In this document: positions 35,860-46,926 of the stretch, one piece after another
How positions within the stretch are numbered: position 1 is the stretch's first letter
How the letters are laid out: each line of letters begins with the position of its first letter
Assembly (NCBI RefSeq): GCF_022539505.1
Contig: NC_061513.1
Span: forward strand, 349,165,696-349,229,695
Direction of reading: 5' to 3'
DNA length: 64,000 nt
Source: Lolium rigidum
Taxonomy: Eukaryota > Streptophyta > Magnoliopsida > Poales > Poaceae
Notes under the pieces: generated by a model
What the model was told of the DNA's origin: nothing
The model's input: the letters and a program-made list of their open reading frames with translations, nothing else
Databases searched by the model: none
Made by a program: the position numbers and the translations under genes

Positions 35860-36290
35860 CTTTGGAATTGGCGCCTAGGGGAGAGGAGGAGGACGGACGC
35901 AGTGTGATGGACTCGCACAGGGAGGTGGCATCGTCTGGCGTTGTGGCAGCGTCAATGGCCGCAAGGTCAATGCGTTGATCCTGCCTGAAAATGGGTCCGC
36001 AGACGATGGTGGCATGGACTTCTCGAGCGTCTGCAGTGGTGTGCGTATAGGGTTTGTTGGACCGGTTTGAGTTCCCGAGTCCTGACTCGCTATAGGGTAT
36101 TTTGATGAGGCCTCCAGTTTTCTGAGTGCATTGGTGAGGTCCGAGCATGAGGCCGGCATCTATCGTAAGTGAGGTGGTTTCAATTTTTGTATTTTTCTGT
36201 AAGGTTCCGTTAAATAATTTTAATAATAAAAAGTTATGGGCATCATTTTGATGCAGAGGATAGGGGTAGAACCTCTATTTCGAAAAAACT
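35860..36290 (+). mobile_element. Probable 5'-truncated LINE 3' end
   Basis: The 3' end has the form typical of grass non-LTR elements: a region ending in GGTTCCGTTAAATAATTTTAATAATAAAA, then GATGCAGAGGATAGGGGT and a terminal TTTCGAAAAAAC. The upstream GC-rich part has no intact reverse transcriptase. The left limit is approximate. Confidence 0.45.
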
Positions 36291-36833
36291 AACTCAAAAG
36301 CACCAGCAAGTAGGAATTGATTCATCGGTGCATCCTAGAGCTGGCAGAAGAAGATTACACACAACTAAATGATTTCTTGGACATGTGGGATATGGGACAA
36401 GAAACTGCTCTACCCATCAGAGTAAACACAGCTCTTATTGACGATGAAGATTCAGAGTAAACCATGAGCATTCACGAGCTATAGACAAACAGTTTACATC
36501 CGCACCAAAAATTCAGAGGTATATACAAAAACACTAATGACAATACTATCTAACTGATGAACTGAACATTAAATTAGCAACATCACTCTGGAATTCAAAT
36601 CAATCACACGCATAAGATATATATACATCCGTCATCCGGGACTATTAGCATTAAGCATCCGGCCAAGATCGCATGCATGGCACACACATGAATTATTTAC
36701 AAGGTCAGCCACAGTTTAATTGCTCTGTTGTTACAAAACACAGATAGGCATTGCACAGCCGTACCACATTGTGATTGTTTCTACTGGCAACAGAAACAGC
36801 TTACCACATAACTCAAATATAAAAAAGCAGGTT

Positions 36834-38738
36834 CTACACAGAACGGAGGTTCTTGATATAACTAACAACCCACATCGTTTTGTTGGACATGCTAAGCTTG
36901 TTGAATGACCAAGCAATTGCAGGATTCTCAACTAAATGAGCGTAATAATGGGTAAGATGCGCTTCTTCAAATCCAGGGAGATCCATCAAGTTACCCCAGA
37001 GGTCTTCAGGAACATCTACATATTTGGACTTCTCTATAGCTTTGGTAAGGTTATCAAGGCTAGTCATCAAGTGTGTCAACTCATCATCATTGTCTAGCTT
37101 GGCCCTTTTTGGTGCTCTACTGCTGGAGGATTCACCAATGTTCCCCCCTCTGGGAATAGTAAAAGGCAGTGTAAAGTCTTCAACACTTGCAGCAGAAGTG
37201 TCATTTCCTCCATTGGCATATTCATTCTCGGTCACATTCGCAGCAAGAAGATCGCCCCAATTCTTAGCAAAAACACCCGAAGCCATACCATTACCAAAGC
37301 TTGTGGCCATCTCATGATAGTCAATTGGGGTGTTCAAGAAGTCAGCATCACTGCGCTGGTAGTTTTGATGGTCTTCCCACATTTTGTCGGCAAGGGCTTG
37401 TCTGAACCCAACCATGTGGCTATGGTCATGTATTTGCTGGCTTTGCAAACTAGGGGGTGTAGGTTTGCAATTACTCTCTGGCAGGATGAAGCAATCAGTG
37501 CCTTTGGAAAGAACCCAGTTGTGGAGGATGACACAAACCATCACAACATCCACTTGAGTAGCAGAGGGGAAGAATGGGATTCCATCATCAAGAACTTTAA
37601 ATCTCCGCTTGAGTGATGAGAATGCACGTTCTGCGGTCACTTGTAGAGCTGAGTGCCTACGATTGAACAATTCCCTTGCATACTGCAAATGATTATTCCC
37701 CCACTCATTCGAGTGATATGTCGCACCGCGGAAAGGTGGCAGAAAACCAGGTTTGGCTCCATGTACAGCATCCACTAGGTAGAATTTCCCTAAAATATCA
37801 GGAACACATATGAGCACCTAAGGTGGCATCGCACAGTACTAAGTAGTAGTAATAACTCTATATGGAGATATCATGGTAGAACAGATTTATTACCATGAGG
37901 GACATGTAAGCCATTCTCACGCTCTGTTGCGTCCACTAAAACAGCATCATCATGTGCAGATTCCTCCCAGCCAGCCAGTACATATGTGAAACGAAGGTCA
38001 AAATCAATGGCTGCCAGCACATTTTGGCTTGGAAATGACTTCTTAGCACAGAAGGCAGTCTCCGCGTTCTTACTAGCAGAAGCTTGAATGTGTGTGACAC
38101 CTATGGCTCCAATACAATCCTGTAAGATCAGAACCACCACCACAAATTAGTAAAACACATACAGTAGTTTTTACCTTAGAGCCGAACAATAATATAGTTG
38201 TTCCTGGCCATACCTTAAAGTATGGGTCCCATCTTGAGTCACCGGCAATTTTAGTTGGAGTCTCCAATGATGGTGGCCTAATAAGCTCGTCCTTTAGCTT
38301 GCCTATGGCATGGAGGACTAGTCCAAAGTAGCGACTAACCGGTTCACCTGACCTGTTAAAAATAGCAGCTACATCCCTATTCCGAAGGTTGTGTCCTACT
38401 GTGATCAAGAACATGGCAACTTGCTCCTCGATACATATATGGACGGTGTCACGGAGCAAAGAGCGTTCCCTCAAATGTTGGCACAAGCTGAAGAAAGAAG
38501 CCCTCGTAAGCCTTAGCGTCCTCTGGCAAGTCATATCATCCTTGTAAATCTGATTATTTAGAAAGTCAATCCTTTTCTCGTCCCTGTCAACGATTGGGCC
38601 ATAGGCAATACCCTCTTTCTTCTTTTTCCCCTTTTTCCGTTGTCTAGACCGGACATACATCGTGACCATAGATGAAGCCAAGGATGCAGCGGCTCTTATA
38701 AGTACCAGCCTTCTCTTTCTGGACATCTTCTTGTCCAT
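36834..38738 (-). CDS. ALP1-like protein derived from Harbinger transposase, with C-terminal extension
   Basis: Predicted coding exons are 38738-38214, 38119-37894 and 37789-36834; GT-AG junctions and phases match, giving 568 residues without stops. An acceptor ends directly before the ATG, and a donor at 39240 implies a 5' UTR exon (39241 to about 39450). Exon 1 holds the helical Harbinger N-terminal region (RTLRLTRASFFSLCQHLRE, NRDVAAIFNRSGEPVSRYF). The DDE nuclease fold follows: GAIGVTHI at about 179-186 where active enzymes have GAIDGTHI, SAHDD with Asp 232, and TAERAF with Glu 304. Loss of the first Asp suggests no transposase activity. Residues after about 340 add a tail with SSSSRAPKRAKLD (NLS-like) and an ending (DLWGNLMDLPGF, HYYAHLVENPAIAWSFN) like Myb/SANT-like proteins. 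ALP1 homologues act in the nucleus with Polycomb complexes; this role is inferred only. Confidence 0.8.
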
Positions 38739-39240
38739 CTGCAATGCATTTGAGAAGAACATGATATACATCGTAAAGAACATTACCGACACAGAAGGAT
38801 GCAAATGCTAACAGTAACTTTGGGTTGCCACATACTTGTCAAGATAGTTTGGTATTTTAGAGAAATTCGTAATACAGGAGAGGCTGGATTACAGGAAAAC
38901 TGAACTCGCGCCACTTACATCTTTAAATTCCAGCTCATGGTTCGGTGCAGAAATGCAGAAAACATGCTAGTACCCACATAGGAGAATGTAAAATGCTAAT
39001 AGTAGCTTAAGCTTGCCACAGACTTGTAAACTAATGGGTACTTGAGAGCAATCAATTTAGACAGGAGATGTTGGTTTCATGGTTCAGAAAAAAAAAACTG
39101 TCATCTTAAATATCAGGTCATGTTTGGGAGTAGAAATGCTATGAACAACATGAAGGCAACGCGAAACTGCAAATTACCCTCCCAGTCCCCGGTCCAATTA
39201 ATTATCCATCAATGTAGAATTCGAAGATTTGGATTCGTAC

Positions 39241-39450
39241 CTTGGCTGGAGCAATGGGTGAAAACCCTAGGCGAGGGAGAGTGGACTGGTGGGAGCAGCA
39301 GCGCGTGTCGCCTGCGTCCTGTGGGAGGAGATTAGGGAAGGCGAAGTGCGTGAGGTGGCGACGGGAACGCCGCCGATGGCCGCCGTCCGCTGATCTCCGG
39401 TCTGGTGGTGCAGGCGGACTACAGGGAGAAGAGAACTGGTGCGGTGGGGA
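39241..39450 (-). promoter_or_regulatory. 5' UTR exon of the ALP1-like gene
   Basis: GC-rich transcribed-type DNA on the minus strand ends at a strong donor (CCAAG|GTACGA at 39241/39240). A 502-bp intron (39240-38739) would join it to the ATG exon. The upstream limit is a guess. Confidence 0.5.
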
Positions 39451-40101
39451 CTGATTGGCTCTGGCTCGGTTTAGTTGGATCATAAATCCGTCTCCGTTGC
39501 ATTCCCCCGCAAGCCCATATCCGGCCCCCGCTTTTCGGTTATTTTGGTTGGCCCGCGCTAGGCGTCGGCCGACGAGTAAATTACACAAATCTACCGCAAT
39601 TGACGCATGGGTTACGGGTTAGTATCATTCTTGGAAATTTTTGCTAAAAACTACAACTTCTGTGATATAGCGTTAGAAATCGAACAAATAATCATCTAAC
39701 CACATTTTAACAACAATTCAGACCGGAACGTTCCATTTGTCAGTGTTGAGTTGGCGATACACGTGGAGAAGAAGATGCGCTGGACGTAGAGCCCACCAAT
39801 CAGCCCCAAATCTTTCCCTTATTTTTCTTCCTCCACTATTTTTCTCTTCTGTTTTCCTGGCGTTGACCCGTCTCGGCCCTCCCCGAGCTCGCGAGCTAGC
39901 CCCCGGCCCTCCCGCAGCTCGCCCTCGCCGGTGGCCGTCCCTATCCGGGCGCTCGCCCCCGCCGGCGGCCGTCCCTGGCCGGCGCTCGCCCCCGTCCCCG
40001 CCCGCGGCCGTCCCGACCTCGAGCTCGCCCGTGGCTGCCCCCGTCCGGCCCGAGCTTGCCTGCGCCGGCGGCCTTCCCCGTCTGTCCCCGAGCTCGCCCG
40101 C
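39451..40101. other. Intergenic flank of element D; GC-rich degenerate repeats
   Basis: 39580-39720 is AT-rich. 39880-40095 consists of repeated GAGCTCGCC, CGGCCGTCCC and GCTCGCCCC units and is open on both strands because of composition. No protein domain was seen. Element D was inserted at its right edge. Confidence 0.4.
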
Positions 40102-40478
40102 TGACATAGGCATCCCCAATGGGCCTGCCGAAGATGGTACCCAGGGTTTACTGAAGGCCCACAAGTCGAAGGATATGAAGCCCAAGTTATATTAAGGAAA
40201 GTTAGAGTTGTATTAGGAAATATAGATTTGTAATTTTACGGGACGGGTTAGAAACCCTCCCGGACTCTGTAACTTGTGTATTGTGAATCCCTCGACTTCA
40301 CCTCCTATATAAGGGGAGTCGAGGGACAAAGATAGCATCGATTCATCGTCTCACGCAACCCTAGTTTTTACATCGTCGAGCACTTTTCGGCTGAAACCTT
40401 CGAGATCTACTTGCCCTCTACTTCCGACTAAAACCCTAGTCTACAATCTGTAGGCATTGATAAGTTAATCCCTTGTCA
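40102..40478 (+). repeat. 5' LTR of element D
   Basis: It runs from TGACATAGGCATCCCC to CCCTTGTCA, with a TATA box (CTATATAAGG) at about 40305-40314. The start is inferred from the TG and has no second LTR for comparison. Confidence 0.6.
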
Positions 40479-40480
40479 AT

Positions 40481-40498
40481 TGGCGCCGTCTGTGGGGA
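40481..40498 (+). other. Primer-binding site of element D
   Basis: TGGCGCCGTCTGTGGGGA lies two bases after the LTR and is the form common in grass Tat-type elements. The tRNA was not identified. Confidence 0.7.
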
Positions 40499-40524
40499 CT
40501 AGAGGTGTCAAGGAGCTGATCTCG

Positions 40525-43500
40525 ATGGCACGTTCAAGATCGTCGACTTCGTCAACTGCAATCAACGCGATGGACAGAGGTAAACAGATCGAAACTGGTC
40601 TAGTCGATTTTGTTCCTCACCCGCCCTCCCGTTTGGATGCATATGCGTATCTGGAGGAGCCTATGGAGATGACGTTCGGAAAGTTCCACTTCCGCGTCGA
40701 GAAAGAAGGAGCGTATCGTCTCGAAATTCCGATCTCGTCGGGATTATCAGCGGTCGATCCCGATTTTTCGAGTTCATCATCGTCAATCGAGTCAGGCGAC
40801 GAGGAGACTTCGTCGCCACGCTTCATCAGCACCAGGGCAAGTGAAAAACTCGCCAAGATCTTCAGCGACATGTCTTTCGAGTCATCTGCGGACTTCGATA
40901 TAAGCGATGACTCGAGCAACATTGACAGCTTCAACTTCATCGACAGATCCACTACTGTTGGAAAGGTCTTCACCAATCTCAATGATGGTGTCACCAAACC
41001 CGACAAAGTTCGGAATCCAAAATATCATCGGATCTATGTAATTGGAGAACCAAGTCGCCCGGGGAGGAGACGTCAGAAAACTTCGACGATGCGGGAAATC
41101 CGTATGTCGATCCTGCAGAACTCACGCGAGGTTTGGGAACAAAATATATCAGACCAGGAACACGAGAGATGGTGCGATTTCCGCAGGCAGTATGGGATCG
41201 AGTCGCAAGAGCTATTGATGGTACAGAGCCAATGACCATTGCGGCGACACCTGAGAAGTTACAAGCGTATCAATATAGGCTTGCACGTACCAGGAGGGAG
41301 CTCGAGAAGCAGAAAATCGAGTTGGACAGGAGGCAGGAAGCAGCTTCTGCATCGAGCAGGCGAAGAGCTAACTTGAGTCAACAGTCTGGCACTTCGGGAG
41401 ATAGCCACAGGGCAGCACGAAATAGAGCAAGATCTCGGCTGCAAAATATACCTGAAGCAGATAGGGAGAATCTGGTTCAAAACCTCGACATGTCCTTTAT
41501 GTCGATAGACACGAGGGGGAACATTATCCCAAAGACACCAGAAGATGGGTACATGGCGACGCAAGCCTTCATCCTCGCATCCAAGCCACCTCCCGGAGAT
41601 CCCAGAGAAGCATTGTACAATATGGCCATGGCAGGAGTTGGAGCCATGGGAACGGCATTTATAAATTCGCATCCCGAAGGATCAGCAAGGCAAAATAGTC
41701 CACGACCCACTGCAGCAGCACCAGGTCCCGAGAGAACAAGTGGGGCAAGAGACACAATAACACAAGCACGGGTGGACAGAGCACGACAAAATAGAAGGGA
41801 ACATCGGCGTTCCCCAGAGATAGATGACGAGGATATGTGTGGGCTACCGTGCTTTACAAGGAGGGTCCGGAAAACTCGAGTTCCTTCCGGGTTTAAGTTA
41901 CCCGATAATTTCAAAAAATTCGATGGCCTGCAAGATCCCGAGGATTGGCTAGTTGATTATCTCGAGACGGTGAAGCTGATAGGTGGAACCAGAGCAACAA
42001 CTATGCAGAGCATTCAAGTACATCTGAGTGGAGCCGCACGATCTTGGATAAAAAAGCTCCCTCCAGGTTCCATCGACAGCTGGGATAGTTTTGAGGATGT
42101 ATTCGTCAAGAATTTCTGATCCACCTGCAAAAAACCTGCATCACTAGAAGAGTTGAGATCGTGTCGACAAAAGCATGATGAATCAATGAGAAAATACATC
42201 CAGAGGTGGAACGTCATTAAAAACTCGGCAGAGAACATATCTGACGAGAGAGCAATAGATGCGTTCGTGGCAGGAATTCGACGAGGAGATTTTGTCGAAG
42301 ACTTGGGGAGAACCAACCCAAGGACAGTGTCAGCACTGATGGAGATAGCAAACAGGTGGGCAGATGGAGAAGATGTTGTTCACAATAAGCGACACAGGTC
42401 ACCAGAGGAGGACCGAAGTCGAAATTTCCAAAATAGACGGCGATTTCCTCGGCAGTTCTCGAATTATGATGCTCCTGGCCAAATATTGGCTGGTTTTCGA
42501 GGAAGCACTGGAGGAAACAATAGAGATGAATATCAGAGGTGTAGCGAGCAGCGAGGCGACAATAGAGATGACTCCCAGAATAACATGCAAAATAGTGGGC
42601 CGAGGTTCCAGAGACCATTTGTGTCTCCCGAGGATATGATGAACGGGCCGTGTCAGATGCATTTCTATCTCGACAATAATGGGAAGAGGCAGTCAGGACA
42701 TCTGCAGAAGGACTGTCGAAATTTTCAAGCAATGTTGAGGTTTGCAGGGCAAGCCAATGCTCAAGCAACAAATAGAAACCCCCAGGGGCCCAGGAGTGAG
42801 ATCCACTTGCCACCTCCTCCCACAATTACGGACGAAAATCGGCACCAGCTCAGAATAGCGGCGGTACCACACCCACCTCCATATGTCGACCCCAACTCCA
42901 ACGGTGCGGTCTCGATGATTCAGAAAGCTAGGCCGTCTAACAGGGATCAGAAAGTAATCTTGCGTCAAGTGTTCATGGCAGAGAAGATGCCTCCACCAAC
43001 GATCGAGTACCTAAATTGGTCGGGACAGGACATTGGCTTCACAATAGCGGATCACCCGCAGCAAGTTCCTCGACCAGGGCAGTCAGCACTTATCTTACCA
43101 GCAGTGATCGCAGGATTCGACGTATCTCGAGTATTCATAGATGGAGGCAGCAGTCTAAACCTTATGTACGCAGATACACTAAGGAAGATGAACATATCCC
43201 TAGCAAATCTGAAACTAACTGATACACGTTTCCATGGTATCACTCCAGAGAAGCCAAGTTATCCGTTGGGGAAGATCAATCTCGACGTTCAGTTTGGGAC
43301 CCGAGAAAATTATAGGATAGAAAGGCTGGAGTTTGAAGTCGTGGATTTCCCGTCGCAGTATCACGCCTTGTTGGCGACCAGCATATGCCAGGTTTATGGC
43401 GGTACCACACTACACGTACCTGTTGTGGAGGCTACCTGGACCTAAGGGACCAATTACAGTCAAAGGAAGTTTCGCGTTAGCTGATAAATGCGACAAGGAT

Positions 43501-46500
43501 TTTCATCGACCGTCGAAACTTTCGGGATGCAAGCGTAATATATGGCGTCAAGGCTAACAACCGATTATGATGTGTTGCCAGATGTAGGAAGGCCACTCAG
43601 GGAGCCAACCTTCAACACTACCAAGGATTCTAAGGAGGTGCAGATCCACCCGACAGATCCAAAGAAAACGACGTCCATTGCAACAGACATGGACCTCGCA
43701 TAGGAAAGCGCGCTCGTCGAGTTCCTCCGTGAGCACTGGAAAATCTTCGCATGGTGTCCAGCTGACATGCCAAGAGTACCCAGGGAACATGCCGAGCACC
43801 ACCTAAACTTGGATCCAATAGCAAGACCAATTAAACAACCTTTGCGGCGTTTTTCGGAACCAAACCGCAAAGCCATGCTGTCAGAGATTGATCGACTCAG
43901 AGAGGCTGGTTTTATCAAAGAGCTACATACAGAGGCCACGTGGGTAGCTAACCCAGTGCTGGTCCCGAAGAAAAACACAAAAGTTCTTCGCATGTGTGTC
44001 GACTTTACGTGTCTCAATAAACACTGTCCAAAGGATCACTTTCCCCTCCCAAGGATCGATCAAATCATCGACTCCACGGCAGGATGTGAACGTCTTTCCT
44101 TCCTGGACGCATATTCTGGTTATAACCAGATCATATTAAAAGAAGATGATGAGGTCAAGACAGCGTTCATTACACCTTATGGCGTGTTTTTCTACAGAAT
44201 AATGCCTTTTGGTCTGAAAAACGCGGGAGCAACATATCAGCGGATGATGCAGAAGTGCCTTGCAACACAGATTGGAAAAAATGTACAAGTGTACATCGAC
44301 GATGTCGTCATAACAACAAAGAAGGGATCAACATTGATAGAGGACTTAAAGGAAACTTTCGACAACCTCGACAAGTTTTGCCTCAAGCTGAACCCGACAA
44401 AGTGCTCCTTTGGCGTTCCTGCGGGAGAACTTCTCGGGTTCCTAGTTTCAGCAAGAGGGATCGAAGCCAATCCAGAGAAAATTCAAGCTATTGTAACAAT
44501 GAGAAAGCCAACAAAGTTGAAAGAAATACAACAATTAACTGGGCGAGTCGCAGCTTTAAGCAGATTCGTCGCCAGGTTGGGAGAAAATACGTTGCCGTTC
44601 TACGCTTTGATCAAGCAAGGAGAGAAGTTTCAATGGAACGAAGAGGCAGACAGAGCTTTCGAGGATCTCAAACGAACAATCTCGACACCACCAATCCTGG
44701 TGGCGCCTAAGGAGAAGGAACCCCTCTTGCTATACATTGCAGCCACGCCTCAGGTGGTCAGCACAACACTTGTAGTTGAAAGGGAGGAAGAAGGAAAACT
44801 CCATGGAGTACAGAGGCAATTATATTTCATCAGTGAAGTATTATCGCCTTCAAAACAGCGGTACCCGCAGTACCAGAAGCTAGCATATGGAGTGTTTACA
44901 ACCGCAAGAAAACTACGCCACTATTTTTCGGCGCATCTGATAATAGTGGTTAATGAGGCGCCTTTATCCAATATACTAAACAATCCAGAAGCTACGGGTC
45001 GTGTCTCCCTGTGGGGAATAGAGCTTTCCCCTCGGGACATCACGTACGAAAAAAGAAAAGCAATAAAGTCGCAAATTCTACCAGACTTCATCGCAGAGTG
45101 GATGGAGCTACAAAATACGGGACCTCCGGATTTATCGAGAACCTGGACTATGAACTTCGACGGGTCCAAGAGATTAGAGGGAGCTGGAGCAGGCGTGATA
45201 CTAATATCACCTGAAGGCGACAAATTAAAGTATGTCTTACGGATGACGTTTCCAAACGCATCTAATAACGAGGCAGAATACGAAGCTCTCATACACGGGA
45301 TGAAGATGGCAAAGGCTTGTGGCGCAACTCGATTAAAAATCTTTGGCGACTCACAGTTGGTGGCTCAGCAAGTCATGAATCAGTGCGATGCAGTCAATGA
45401 CAGTATGATAGCATACAAGGAAGTGTACAATGAGCTAGAGAAGCTGTTTGATGGATGCGAGGTAAATGACATCAGCAGGTTAAGCAATGATGAAGCCGAT
45501 GTTCTTGCAAATATCGGGTCGCAGTGTCTCGTGAATCCACCAGGCGTGTTTTGGGAGGAGATAGCCGAGAGATCTACAAAGCCGAAGGAACCAAAGAAGA
45601 AGGAGAAGGATGAGAAACCCTCGGGGGCTACAAAAGCAGCACTGGAAGAAGAAGAGGAACAAGACCTAGTAATGATGGTGCAAATTCCATGGATGCAGGC
45701 GTACATATCATACATCCTAAGGAAAGAAATACCCGACGATCCAGTTGAAGCAAGGCGAGTTATTAGACGTTCTAAAGCCTTTACTATGGTCAAAGGGGAG
45801 TTATACAAGCGAAGTATTTCGGGAGTGTTATAAAGGTGCGTCACACCCGAAGAAGGAAGGATAATTTTGAAGGATGTACACGAAGGAATATGCGGTCATC
45901 ATGCAAGCAGCCGAGCTATAGCAGCCAAGGTTTTCAGAGCAGGATTTTATTGGTTGACAACAATCGAGGATGCGAAAGAAATAATTCGTACTTGCGACGC
46001 GTGCTAGAGATTTGCTGCAAAACCTCACTCTCCGGCAGCAGAATTGATGCCAATACCGTTGTCTTGGCCCTTTGCTCAGTGAGGTCTCGACATGGTGGGC
46101 AAATTACACAAGGCCTCGCTAGGAGGATACAAGTATATGCTCGTCGCTGTCGACAAATTCACCAAGTGGATAGAAGCAAAGCCGATAAATTCACCAGATG
46201 GAGCGTCTGCAATCAAGTTCGTGAAAAGTATCGTCTTCCGGTTTGGAGTACCTCATAGCATAGTCACGAACAATGGCAGTAATTTCACATCCAAGGAATT
46301 CAAGGCATATTGTGTAGAGGTAGGCATCAAACTACACTTTGCATCAGTTGCGCACCCGCAGACCAATGGCCAAGTCGAGAAAGCCAATGGTATCATCTGC
46401 AATGGTATCAAGAAACGCGTGCTAGCACCATTGGAAAAAGCGCGACATACTTGGCCAGAGGACTTGCCCAGCGTGTTATGGAGTATTCAAACAACACCAA

Positions 46501-46926
46501 ATACAACGACACAGGAAACTCCGTTTTTTCCTGGTCCATGGAGCTGAGGCAGTACTGCCAATAGAAATCGAGCATGATTCTCCAAGAGTCACGGAATATG
46601 ACGAAGAATCTTCAAGAAAAGCATTAGAGGATGATGTCGATGCACTTGACGAAGCTCGAGACGAAGTGTTATCACGGGTCACTAAGTACCAGCAAGACCT
46701 GAAAAACTACCACAGTCGACGTTTGCGACCAAGATCCTTTCAGGTAGGTGACTTAGTTCTTCGTCTCACGCAAAAAAGCCATGAAAAACTCGAGTCGCCG
46801 TGGCTTGGCCCTTACATCGTCACAGAAGTAATCGAAGGGGGAGCATACAGGATAAAGGACAAGAAGACAGGGGTTGCCGAGCAAAATCCCTGGAACGTGG
46901 CGCAGCTAAGGCGTTTTTACGCTTGA
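40525..46926 (+). pseudogene. Gag-pol polyprotein of element D, degraded
   Basis: The start is at 40525 (MARSRSSTSS). Domains in order: gag (FKKFDGLQDPEDWLVDYLE, RSWIKKLPPGSIDSWDSF); aspartic protease (VFIDGGSSLNLMY, about 43130); RT (FLDAYSGYNQI, YIDD at 44292-44303); RNase H (WTMNFDGSK, NNEAEYEAL, GDSQLV, 45150-45520); integrase with HHCC finger and DDE core (46089 to about 46380); and a C-terminal part to 46926. Frameshifts lie near 41055, 43372 and 46525. In-frame stops are at 42117, 43701, 45831, 46005 and 46080. The second integrase Asp is Asn (46269-46271). The element is dead, but its domains remain easy to read. Confidence 0.85.

Noticed and set aside
39718..40195. Long frames on both strands next to element D
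   Set aside because: They arise from degenerate GAGCTCGCC/CGGCCGTCCC repeats and run into the LTR of D.
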